A DNA stretch of 64,000 nt from the NCBI GenBank assembly GCA_016713525.1, contig JADJOZ010000008.1:186001-250000 (forward strand), in the 5' to 3' direction. Below the pieces are notes generated by a model, which saw nothing but the letters and a program-made list of their open reading frames with translations, had not been told where the DNA came from and made no database searches. Made by a program: the position numbers and the translations under genes. Every line of letters begins with the position of its first letter. Position 1 is the first letter of the stretch. Shown piece after piece: positions 19,039 to 27,082 of the stretch. Origin of the DNA: Bacteroidota bacterium. Lineage in GTDB: Bacteria > Bacteroidota > Bacteroidia > AKYH767-A > OLB10.

Positions 19039-19046
19039 TACATTTG
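19039..19046 (+). promoter_or_regulatory. Putative -7 promoter box TACATTTG
   Basis: It matches TAnnTTTG inside the 18943-19192 spacer. It has the same context (a TTTTTATTTA lead and GTGGTT after) as the boxes at 11587 and 16717, and lies about 150 bases before the YcxB-like gene. Confidence 0.35.
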
Positions 19047-19192
19047 TGGTTCGGGACAGCATCTGATAGCTAGTTGAGGGCAAATAATACTCCCGACTGC
19101 GCAAGCCCAAAAAACGTTTGTTGAAAGTTCCGGGCAGCTTACAAATTTAAAATTGTATCCGTTATAATTAACGATAAAATTAAAAATATTTC

Positions 19193-19690
19193 ATGACTAC
19201 AGAAATCAAAGCTAATTTAACACGAGAGGACTACGCTTCTTTTAATACCCATTTATTTATTAAAAAGAACCTGAAAAAATATATCGCATTAAGTATAGGT
19301 ATTTCTCTGGCGTTACCTTTCTTTTTTACCAGTAAATCTACTCCAGAACTTTTTGATTTTATTCTCAGCTTCATTGTTTACAACCTTTTCTTTTGGTTAT
19401 TAATGTATAACAGGCTTAGGAAAACTAAAAATATTCCTATGGAGGGAGGACCCACTTTAGGGGAAAGAAAATACATTCTAAGTGATAGTGAATTCATCTG
19501 TGAGAACGAATTGGTTTCTTCTAAAATAAAGTGGGATGGAATTAAAAGTGTGGATATTACAAAGAAAGCTATATACTTGTTCGTGGATACAAATCAGGCA
19601 TATATTGTGCCCAAACGAACATTTCCTGACCAGTTATCGGAAAATGAATTTATGGAATTGATTAATCAAAAAATAAAAAAGATTAAGTGA
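19193..19690 (+). CDS. YcxB-like membrane protein
   Basis: A 165-residue protein fitting the YcxB-like family. A short N-terminal strand region (KANLTREDYASFNTHLFIKK) precedes two adjacent membrane segments (residues 40-58 and 65-85). A C-terminal soluble domain follows with the family's characteristic end: YILSDSEFICENELVSSKIKWDGIKSV, then AIYLFVDTNQAYIVPKRTF and FMELINQKIK. The role of the family is unknown. It stands alone. Bases 19691-20025 after it carry no gene that I can see. Confidence 0.72.
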   Translation: MTTEIKANLTREDYASFNTHLFIKKNLKKYIALSIGISLALPFFFTSKSTPELFDFILSFIVYNLFFWLLMYNRLRKTKNIPMEGGPTLGERKYILSDSEFICENELVSSKIKWDGIKSVDITKKAIYLFVDTNQAYIVPKRTFPDQLSENEFMELINQKIKKIK

Positions 19691-20025
19691 GTAATTCTAA
19701 AAAACATTTTCGACTGCTTTGAAAAGGTATTGTTTGCTGCTTGTATTGATGAGATGATTCCGGAGTGAGTTCAGATTAATTTACTTCATTTACAATTTTT
19801 TGGAGGGTATGAACATTTTAAGAGGCAAAATTTGGTGGAAATCCTTCTTTTTCATAACTTTGACCAACGAGGCGAACCATAAAAAATATTGAAAATAGCG
19901 ATATATTCGAATTTTAACATGCTATTAACTTCGGTGAATGGTAATATAAATTTAAAATTGAGTTATTTCACGAACTGATGATACAGGGCATTTAGGATCA
20001 TTAATAATTTAAAATCAGAGACCAA

Positions 20026-21513
20026 GTGATAAAAAGACTTCTTTTCGCACTAATTTTTGTGCTTGGATACCAAGCTTCAATAGCACAAAATAATTTTGAA
20101 TGTCATTGTTCCGAGATAGGAATTGATTCCCTTTGGGCAAATGAGAATGCTATAAATTGTTTTAAAATTCCCGTCAATCTGATTTACAATGATGCTAGAA
20201 AAGGAAGAAAAATAATTGCCGTAATGAGGGCGAAAAGTACCGAAAATTCTAAATTTAAACCTTTACTTTATCTTCACGGTGGTCCCGGCATAGCAACTCT
20301 TGAGAATGCCCAACGCTATCTTGATAATAAGAATTGGAAGCAATTGAGAAAAAATCACGACATTGTTATGATGGATTACAGCGGAACAGGGTATTCAGAA
20401 CCATTTCTGTGCGAAAGTATTTTAGATTCTATAAGTAAGATTGAAAAATCGAGCCTATCAAAAATGGAGAAAAAGGAAAAAACAATCATTCTCACAATGG
20501 ATTGTCGGGATTCACTCAAGCATAATAATATTGATATAAACACCTTTACTTCGTTCCAAATGGCAGCTGACGCAGATGCTGTCAGAAAAACGTTAAATAT
20601 CGATAAATGGCAAGTTTATGGGGTTTCCTACGGAACATTGGTTGCTCTATTGACTGCCCGCCACTTCCCTGAAAATATTGAAAGCATTGTTTTAGATTCA
20701 CCTTTTCCACCAAATGCTCCCTATTTTGACTATGTATCAACAATGAATGAAACCTTGCAGCACATGCAAAACAGAATTTCATCAGACCCAAAAACAGCGA
20801 GCCAATTCCAAAACATCATTTCAGATTTCACTAAAACATCAGAAAGGCTTAACAAACGACCGGTTAAAATTCACGGCAACGATTTTACTGGAGAAGATTT
20901 TGCATGGGCAATGCTAATGACTTTTTACCAAACAAAAACGGTAAAACTTATACCTCTTGCGCTAAGTGAATTTGCGGCAGGCAATGATACCTTACTTCGA
21001 AAATGGCTTGACGGATTGCATTCAGAAAATCAATATGGTAAACCCAATGAATTTCACAACAAAGCTATTACCTGCTTTGAGTGCAAACCAAGGAATTATG
21101 ATGAAACTCCTCAAGCGTTGGAAAGAAAATTCCCTCATCTTAAATCGTTATCAATGAAAGACTTTATGGAAATATGCAATGTTTTTAGACCTGAACATCC
21201 CGATGCATCATTTTATGATCCTATTGAGAGTGATATTCCTATTTTGGTACTGTCAGGAGAATTTGACCCCGGAACACCAACATCCTTCGGGTATGCAACA
21301 ATGAAAAAACTATCAAAAGCAACTTTTGTAATTGTACCCAACGCATCACACGCGGCAATGCACTACAATGAATGCACCGCAATGCTTGCGGAGAAATTTC
21401 TTGAAAATTCCAATACACCGATCAACACCAACTGCATAAACGAAATAGAAAAAATCAAATTTGTAACTTCCGATTTAAACGGTGAATTGGATAAGATATT
21501 AATGAAGGAATAG
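20026..21513 (+). CDS. Exported alpha/beta hydrolase, S33/TAP-like
   Basis: A 495-residue protein starting at GTG 20026, chosen because it gives a complete signal peptide (MIKRLLFALIFVLGYQASIAQ). The body is an alpha/beta hydrolase of the S33 (proline iminopeptidase, tripeptidyl aminopeptidase) kind. The oxyanion loop is LYLHGGPGIA, the nucleophile elbow GVSYG (Ser about 200), the acid in SGEFDPGTPT (about 413) and His in NASHAAM (about 444). The C-terminal part has the TAP-like arrangement. It is likely a periplasmic or secreted aminopeptidase or esterase. Substrate unknown. Confidence 0.85.
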   Translation: MIKRLLFALIFVLGYQASIAQNNFECHCSEIGIDSLWANENAINCFKIPVNLIYNDARKGRKIIAVMRAKSTENSKFKPLLYLHGGPGIATLENAQRYLDNKNWKQLRKNHDIVMMDYSGTGYSEPFLCESILDSISKIEKSSLSKMEKKEKTIILTMDCRDSLKHNNIDINTFTSFQMAADADAVRKTLNIDKWQVYGVSYGTLVALLTARHFPENIESIVLDSPFPPNAPYFDYVSTMNETLQHMQNRISSDPKTASQFQNIISDFTKTSERLNKRPVKIHGNDFTGEDFAWAMLMTFYQTKTVKLIPLALSEFAAGNDTLLRKWLDGLHSENQYGKPNEFHNKAITCFECKPRNYDETPQALERKFPHLKSLSMKDFMEICNVFRPEHPDASFYDPIESDIPILVLSGEFDPGTPTSFGYATMKKLSKATFVIVPNASHAAMHYNECTAMLAEKFLENSNTPINTNCINEIEKIKFVTSDLNGELDKILMKE

Positions 21514-21704
21514 CGTTTGGCTTTTTGCACCATGATTATGCTGGGAGCACACAGCATGTTGAAACATGGCTAGTGTTTTGATATGGTTAATTTGTTTGTG
21601 ACTTTGTTTGGAGCGAAAAAGTGAAATATGTAACTTTCGTTTTCAAACGTGCCCCGCTACAACGCACGGAAAATTAGCTGTTAATAATCAAGACACAAAT
21701 AAAC

Positions 21705-22703
21705 ATGGATAAAATATTGATACTAGGCGGAACTAATTTTATTGGAAGAAATTTGGTTGACTGCATATTGAAATTTGATAATTATGACATTACACTTTTT
21801 AACCGCGGACAAACTAATCCGGAAATATATTTGGAGATTAATAAAATATGCGGCGATAGAAACACATCGGATATAAATCAGATTTCTAATAAGAAATGGG
21901 ATTACATCATTGATTTATCTTGTTATTTCCCTGATTCCCTTGACAATATTTTAAAAATGATCAAGAATCCCCCAAAAAGATACATTTTTATTTCAACCTG
22001 TTCCGTTTATGACAATAACATTTGCCAATCGATACTAAAAGATGAAAATTCAGCTACTCTAAATTGTAATGCTGCAGAAAGAATTGATTCTTCAGCAGCA
22101 ACATATGGTAACAGAAAAGCTGAATGTGAAAGAATTTTAAAGCAAAGTGGATTGAGATATAGTATCCTTCGACCTTCATTGGTTTATGGACCATATGATT
22201 CAACCGATAGATTATATTATTGGCTTTACCAGATAAAAAAAGGGAATAAACTATTGATACCAAATCAAGGTAAAAGTAAATTTTCTGTAACCTATGTGAA
22301 GGATTTAGTTCAAGTAATACTAAATTTGTTAAATACAAATACTGAATCAAATATATATAACGTAACAACTTATCCGCAGTTATCGATTTCGGAGTTAGTG
22401 AATACGGCTTCCCAAATATTAGGCAAAATAGCAACCGTACAATATGCTGATCCAATATTTCTACGTGAACATGACATCTCTCAGTGGACAGATTTGCCAT
22501 TATGGCTTGATTGTGATTATTTCACTTTTGATAACAAAAAGCTATTGAATGAATTGAAAATGCATATGACTGAATTTAGTTATACGGTTTCATCAACAAT
22601 AGCATATTACGAATCTTTGTTTTGGCAGGAACCCAAATACGGAATGAATGAACATTTGAAAAATGAATTAATTGATAAATTAATGAAGATCAAAAACACG
22701 TAA
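21705..22703 (+). CDS. NAD-dependent epimerase/dehydratase (extended SDR)
   Basis: A 332-residue cytoplasmic protein. The Rossmann nucleotide-binding motif is at the N-terminus (KILILGGTNFIGRNLVD). An Asp-bearing 'DLSCYFPDS' region and YIFISTCSVYD follow. The catalytic pair YxxxK is YGNRK (about residue 137). LRPSLVYGPYD and YVKDLVQVILNLL are further extended-SDR markers. The closest general type is the sugar-nucleotide epimerase/isoflavone-reductase-like group. No sugar pathway genes are adjacent, so the substrate is open. It ends at the edge of a group II intron-like remnant. Confidence 0.85.
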   Translation: MDKILILGGTNFIGRNLVDCILKFDNYDITLFNRGQTNPEIYLEINKICGDRNTSDINQISNKKWDYIIDLSCYFPDSLDNILKMIKNPPKRYIFISTCSVYDNNICQSILKDENSATLNCNAAERIDSSAATYGNRKAECERILKQSGLRYSILRPSLVYGPYDSTDRLYYWLYQIKKGNKLLIPNQGKSKFSVTYVKDLVQVILNLLNTNTESNIYNVTTYPQLSISELVNTASQILGKIATVQYADPIFLREHDISQWTDLPLWLDCDYFTFDNKKLLNELKMHMTEFSYTVSSTIAYYESLFWQEPKYGMNEHLKNELIDKLMKIKNT

Positions 22704-22810
22704 TCGAGCATGCGGCCCTTCTGTAAACCGGAAGGGGGCGCCTCTCACTTTTCCCGTTGAATTGAAATGAAGGGTATTGCCCATCGGACCGCTACGGAAA
22801 TCTATCAACA
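22703..22810 (-). other. Possible group II intron 3'-end remnant (copy A)
   Basis: On the minus strand this reads AGCGGTCCGATGGGCAATA, then GTGAGAGGCGCCCCCTTCC, and ends GCATGCTCGAT. The sequence GTGAGAGGCGCC...CTACTCGA is common just downstream of group II intron maturase genes. No maturase remains. A 46-base block (22703-22748) is colinear with 61946-61991 (about 32 of 46 identical). The gap 22811-22919 shows nothing else. Confidence 0.35.
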
Positions 22811-23013
22811 GACCACAGTGATTTAAATATTGTCGCTTCCCGATTTATAAGGGACTATTTATCAAGACCTTACAATCGGGCAAGTACCCTCAGAAATTTA
22901 ACCATCCAATAGCTAAAAATGTTACCAGCAACTAAATATGCTTCATTTTCGGAAAACAAGGATGCATAAAAAATGGAAAATAAGGATGCATGATTTTGTC
23001 AAAAGTAAATTAT

Positions 23014-23766
23014 TTATTCCGGGTTTTCAAAAATTGTTTTCCGGTGTTCCATCCTGTAGCTTTTTCCTTGTAATTTTATAATTTCACATTTAAACAGGAT
23101 CCTGTCAAGTAGCGCAGTTGTTAATACTTCATCATTAAGGGTTTCCGACCATTGTTTTGGAGATTTATTAGTAGTGATAACCAGCGATGTTTTGTCGTGT
23201 AGTTCATTGATTAGATTGAAAAAAGCCACTGCATCCTGATTGGTAATAGGGAACATCATAATATCATCAATGACCAGCAAATGAGATTTTAGGATGCGTT
23301 TGTATTCTGTGGCAGCTCCTTTTGTAACATCTTTCATTTTCAATATTTTAATGAGTTCTTCCATGTTTTTAAAATAGGCTTTATATCCTTTTTGTATCGC
23401 TTCAAAACACAGTCCTGCTGCAATGAACGTTTTACCGGTACCGGAAGGACCCATCAGAATGACATTAAAATTTTGTTCTAGCCAGGTAAGTTCCCGGAGC
23501 TGATTTAATTGTTTTTTTTCAAGACTGGAAAAGGCATGATCAAAATTATCAAGGTTATATTCCAGCGGCAATCGAGCCATTTTAGTCCTCTTTTCCATTT
23601 CTTTTGTTTTTCGATACGCTAATTCTTTCCCCAGGAGCGTTTTGATGAGCTCTAAGTAGCTGAGCTTGTGCGTTTCAGCTTCAGCCACAATAACGTCAAT
23701 ATTCACCGCCAGAGCGGTTAAATTTAACTCTTTACAATGATTTTTAATCAGGTCTGTTTTAGTCAT
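23014..23766 (-). CDS. istB: IS21 helper ATPase IstB
   Basis: A 250-residue AAA+ ATPase that assists IS21 transposition by directing the transposase to target DNA. Walker A is GPSGTGKTF, Walker B is LLVIDDIM, and the arginine-bearing ending LLDRILFKCEIIKLQGKSYR is typical of IstB/DnaC-like proteins. It lies 12 bases after istA with the same orientation, as usual. Length is normal and the frame intact. Confidence 0.93.
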   Translation of the reverse strand: MTKTDLIKNHCKELNLTALAVNIDVIVAEAETHKLSYLELIKTLLGKELAYRKTKEMEKRTKMARLPLEYNLDNFDHAFSSLEKKQLNQLRELTWLEQNFNVILMGPSGTGKTFIAAGLCFEAIQKGYKAYFKNMEELIKILKMKDVTKGAATEYKRILKSHLLVIDDIMMFPITNQDAVAFFNLINELHDKTSLVITTNKSPKQWSETLNDEVLTTALLDRILFKCEIIKLQGKSYRMEHRKTIFENPE

Positions 23767-23778
23767 TTTTTTTAAGTT

Positions 23779-24528
23779 TTAAGGATTAATAATTTTTTCA
23801 TAGTCTTGGATGTCGCTTTTGTCAGGTGTTTCACCGGCTTTTTGAAGATTTCTTTTATCAAGCAAGACGATGGATTTAACCTTTTCATGGGTATTCGAGG
23901 GCAGTGTGAACACCTGTAGCACCTGTTCAAATTCATATCCATTGAACAGTTCATTTTTGATACAGAAGTCCAGGGTTTTTGCAATATCTTGCTGATCTGT
24001 CTGGTTTTTTATGATTGCCTTTTCAATTGCCTGATAGTGGTCTCTGGTATATCTTGGAAAAACATTTTTTATGTGTTGCAGAAATTCCATAGCAGCTTCT
24101 TTGCAGGAAAATAGTCCAGCAACATCTTCCCTCAATTGGTCCATTGATTTGGAGTTATCCCGCTTATGATTCGAGTTGATGATGGTTTGACCGGTTAAAA
24201 GATTTATTGGGTGTGAACATATCAACTCGTCTTTTAAGCTATAAATTTGCAGGGTATTGTCAACCTCTTTAATTTTTACTTTGGTACTTGTACCTTGATA
24301 AGTTCCCATGGGTAAAGAGTAAAAATTACTTTTGAAAGCTACTGTGTTTGTTTTTCTAACATGATACATTTTGTCTTGTTTTGGCTCTATAGTAATGGGA
24401 GAATATTCCCGAAGTATTAATTTTTCTATTTCAAATTCATTTTGTGGCGATTTTTTGGTGTAGTTATGAACCAAACTGTTGGCTGTACGGGCAAGCCATG
24501 CCAGTGCCTCACTATTTAAAGTTTCCAA
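23779..24528 (-). CDS. istA: IstA transposase, C-terminal part (split frame)
   Basis: This 249-codon frame continues the IS21 transposase after its catalytic core: LNSEALAWLARTANSLVHNYTKK, then the C-terminal beta/SH3-like part (TNTVAFKSNFYSLPMGTYQGT) and a helical end (DHYQAIEKAII). It is one frame away from the upstream part. The two join if the A4 run (T4 at 24560-24563 on the + strand) has five bases, giving YVKKNFLYNRPYSDLETLNSE, an uninterrupted IstA. The printed start is not a real start. istB follows. Confidence 0.85.
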   Translation of the reverse strand: METLNSEALAWLARTANSLVHNYTKKSPQNEFEIEKLILREYSPITIEPKQDKMYHVRKTNTVAFKSNFYSLPMGTYQGTSTKVKIKEVDNTLQIYSLKDELICSHPINLLTGQTIINSNHKRDNSKSMDQLREDVAGLFSCKEAAMEFLQHIKNVFPRYTRDHYQAIEKAIIKNQTDQQDIAKTLDFCIKNELFNGYEFEQVLQVFTLPSNTHEKVKSIVLLDKRNLQKAGETPDKSDIQDYEKIINP

Positions 24529-25337
24529 ATCGGAGTAAGGTCTGTTATACAGAAAATTCTTTTCACATACTGAATGACGTTTTCCACTTTCCCTTTACTT
24601 TCCGGATCACTCTTTCTGCAAAAATGTAATTGGTAGTTTCTTAATCGGGTATATTGCTTAAAAGTAGCTGTCAGTATTAAATCCCCCATGTTTTCATCTA
24701 CCATAAGGGTTCTGTCCTGATCATAAACAATAGTTTGTGGAATACCTCCAAAAAATGCAAACGCATGTTCATGGGCAAGACACACTGTTTGAGCGGTGTA
24801 TGGAACGTCTGAGAAGCAGATGAACTTCATGCGACTTCTTGAAAGAACCATCGCAAAAAACCACACTTTTTTCCGCGTCCCGTTTGCTTGTCGCATATTG
24901 TACTGACCAAAATCAACCTGCGCCTGAGATGCATAAGGAAGCTCTTCAACAGGAAAGTATTCTCTGGTAATGGGCAGTACTGGAATATTAAACTTTTGCC
25001 TCACAAACATGACAAAATTGTACACTGTTCGGGGACTGACCTGTGGAAGTACTGGATAAAATTCTTTTAACCAGTCGTGGATTTGGGCCGTGGATGTATC
25101 AGGATAGACCTGCAATTTTTCCTTGACAAAATCCTGATAAGGAGTTAACAGCTTTACCCGCTGACTACCTTTTAATAAATACCGCTCGTATTCCGTTTCA
25201 GAAAAAGCAAGCAATTTCCTAACTGTCCGGCCATCCAATACGAGATGTCTGGCGATTCTGGAAGCAGTGAACCCTAATCGCGATAACTGATGAATTTCAT
25301 GGTACATGATCCAGTTGTTAATGTCTTTTTGTGTCAT
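24516..25337 (-). CDS. istA: IstA transposase, N-terminal and DDE part (split frame)
   Basis: A 273-codon frame with the N-terminal helix-turn-helix (LSRLGFTASRIARHLVLDGRTVRKLL) and a complete DDE/RNase H-like core: D in QVDFGQY, D in IVYDQDRTLM and E in KGKVENVI. It ends in a foreign tail (FCITDLTPIWKL) because of a one-base loss at 24560-24563. In IS21 a fused IstA is needed for cut-and-join chemistry. With the frame broken, this copy could not move by itself. An assembly error in the short run is equally possible. Confidence 0.87.
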   Translation of the reverse strand: MTQKDINNWIMYHEIHQLSRLGFTASRIARHLVLDGRTVRKLLAFSETEYERYLLKGSQRVKLLTPYQDFVKEKLQVYPDTSTAQIHDWLKEFYPVLPQVSPRTVYNFVMFVRQKFNIPVLPITREYFPVEELPYASQAQVDFGQYNMRQANGTRKKVWFFAMVLSRSRMKFICFSDVPYTAQTVCLAHEHAFAFFGGIPQTIVYDQDRTLMVDENMGDLILTATFKQYTRLRNYQLHFCRKSDPESKGKVENVIQYVKRIFCITDLTPIWKL

Positions 25338-25606
25338 TTCGATTGATTTTCAATCGAATGTCGCTATTTTTAACAAGCTTCGTCTCTCCAACTACCTAAA
25401 ATTGATGGTCTTTAATTCAAACCAAAATCATGCATCCTTATTTTCCGATTTCGTTACATCTTATTTTCCGTTTTTAATACATTCCTGTTTGCCGATTTTG
25501 TGACATATTTATTTTCCGGTTACACTAAAAAAAATTGATTTTCTCATCTATATCCTCTACCTTTCCATTTTGTGCGTCATGCTGTAAAATATTATTATAA
25601 TATGAA

Positions 25607-26164
25607 ATGAAATATTCACAAAGCAATATAGAGCAATTATTTAAATTAATTGGCAGCTTTCCCAATCAGCAATATGTTCAAACAGATTATTTTGAATACA
25701 TCAAAACAAAAGATTCAATATGGCCGAATCAGTTATTGAACCTACAGGCTTCTGAAAATGAGATTGAAACCGTCTTAGATTTAATTGAAGAGCAATCCAA
25801 AGATGGGGAAATCCCAAATCTACTAATGCTAAATCCAAATACCAAAATTCACTCTTTAAATGATAAATTGAGACAGCGTGCTTATAAATCTGGTTTATGG
25901 TACGCAATGGCTCATAGTCTGAATAATTTGACTCCACAAAACACAAATCCTAATTTCAAAGTGATTCGAGTTCAAATCAAAGACTTAGGTATATGGCTTT
26001 CGATCGTAGAAGAAGAGCTAATGGATAACAAACCCTTGAATACAGTTCTGTTTAAGAATCTTTTAGATAACAACAACTGTTACTTTTACTTAGGTTTCGA
26101 AAGAAATCTAGCAGTTGCGACCTCGTTCTTGTTTGTAGATAAAAAAATGCAGGAGTGTACTTAG
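25607..26164 (+). CDS. GNAT acetyltransferase, N-terminal part (split frame)
   Basis: The 185-codon frame gives the N-terminal lobe of a GNAT N-acetyltransferase: FKVIRVQIKDLGIWLSIVEEELM, then CYFYLGFERNLAVATSFLFVD, the strand before the acetyl-CoA loop. It breaks at A7 26141-26147. With eight As the reading is VDKKNAGVYLVSTKKTHRRKGFG, joining smoothly to the next frame. It sits 82 bases right of the IS21 end. The substrate is unknown. Confidence 0.7.
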   Translation: MKYSQSNIEQLFKLIGSFPNQQYVQTDYFEYIKTKDSIWPNQLLNLQASENEIETVLDLIEEQSKDGEIPNLLMLNPNTKIHSLNDKLRQRAYKSGLWYAMAHSLNNLTPQNTNPNFKVIRVQIKDLGIWLSIVEEELMDNKPLNTVLFKNLLDNNNCYFYLGFERNLAVATSFLFVDKKMQECT

Positions 26165-26370
26165 TTTCAACAAAAAAAACGCATAGAAGAAAAGGATTTG
26201 GTAGAGAAATGACAAACCATTGCTTACTTATGGCAAAAGTACTTAGGTGTGAAAATGTAGAGTTGCAAGCTACAGAAATTGGTAAGGGCGTATATGAATC
26301 CGTAGGCTTTACAATTCATGGATCGGTAGATGTATTTAGAATAAAAAAGCATAATCATAACAGTGAATAA
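26155..26370 (+). CDS. GNAT acetyltransferase, C-terminal part (split frame)
   Basis: This holds the acetyl-CoA-binding motif A of GNAT enzymes (YLVSTKKTHRRKGFGREMT, with the R/QxxGxG/A pattern RRKGFG) and motif B (NVELQATEIGKGVYESVGF). It has no start of its own. Together with the previous frame it would make a protein of about 254 residues. A downstream spacer separates it from the next broken gene. Confidence 0.7.
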   Translation: MYLVSTKKTHRRKGFGREMTNHCLLMAKVLRCENVELQATEIGKGVYESVGFTIHGSVDVFRIKKHNHNSE

Positions 26371-26389
26371 ATTAGTTGCACTTCTGGAG

Positions 26390-26662
26390 ATGACAGCAAC
26401 TTCTAACGAACTTTCTTTTGACGATTTTACTTTTATTGGTTACGACCTACTCGACCAAAGTCATGGCAACAGCGCATTGATAATCTGTAGCTGATCACCA
26501 GATATTTTTACAGCTAGCGAATTGAACAAGTTTGGCCTAATAGAAATTTTTGATCGTGCATTACAAATTCCAGGAGCGTTACTTGCTACAAATCCAGATG
26601 AGTTCCATTTTGATACAAACATTTGAGCAATATGGACGCAAAATACAATCGGACGTAAATAA
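26390..26662 (+). pseudogene. Degenerate small gene with two in-frame TGA codons
   Basis: ATG 26390 opens a frame reading MTATSNELSFDDFTFIGYD, then LLDQSHGNSALIICS. It is interrupted by TGA at 26492, continues SPDIFTASELNKFGLIEIFDR and LATNPDEFHFDTNI, is interrupted by TGA at 26624, and ends AIWTQNTIGRK at TAA 26660-26662. Coding character is clear on both sides of each stop. The second stop, between DTNI and AIW, looks like a mutated Trp codon. ACGTTAAC follows immediately. No function is recognised. Confidence 0.5.
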
Positions 26663-26874
26663 ACGTTAACTTCATTTATTAAAACTCAGAATGCTAATTG
26701 CTATTATAAAAGACTAACATATTGACTTTATCCAAAAACTGATTAGTCAGAATGAATTTGACAATTATTAACCCGTTCAAAATCTTCTAACCGTAAAGGG
26801 AAAGAAACATGAACAATCAACAAACAGCGACTTTCACAATGGAAACAAATAAATAATGACTGGCAGCAAATTTG

Positions 26875-26894
26875 TTCCCAATAACTATCGGGAA
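26875..26894. repeat. TTCCCAATAACTATCGGGAA palindrome
   Basis: A relative of the CCCGATAGCTATCGGG palindrome. It lies in the 26663-27082 spacer, which also contains GGAGTGCTTC...GACATTCC and CTAACGGG near 26957 but no gene that I can support. Confidence 0.5.
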
Positions 26895-27082
26895 GGCCGG
26901 GGTTCACCTAAATGAGTTCGGGAAATGGAGTGCTTCTAAGACATTCCACTAGCTAACGGGATGATACTTTCAGGAAATTTGTATCTTTGATAGAACATAC
27001 GTTTTAAAAATCCATATTCTCGACAATCTGTAAATCGCCATCGACTATTGACCAATTACAAAAAATAAGTGTAATTATAAAT

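Larger units (their letters stand above)
22920..25524 (-). mobile_element. IS21-family insertion sequence
   Basis: The ends are TGTTACCAGCAACTAAATAT on the left and, in reverse complement, TGTAACCGGAAAATAAATAT on the right, followed on both sides by further GGAAAA(T/C)AAGGATGCAT units, as IS21 ends have. The flanks are CTAAAAA on both sides (22913-22919 and 25525-25531), a 7-bp target duplication. It contains istA (in two frames) and istB on the minus strand. Length 2605 bp. Confidence 0.88.

Noticed and set aside
26390..26662. UGA read as Trp (alternative code)
   Set aside because: Many sound genes here stop at TGA (for example 8083, 18942, 47876), and only this one gene would need recoding.
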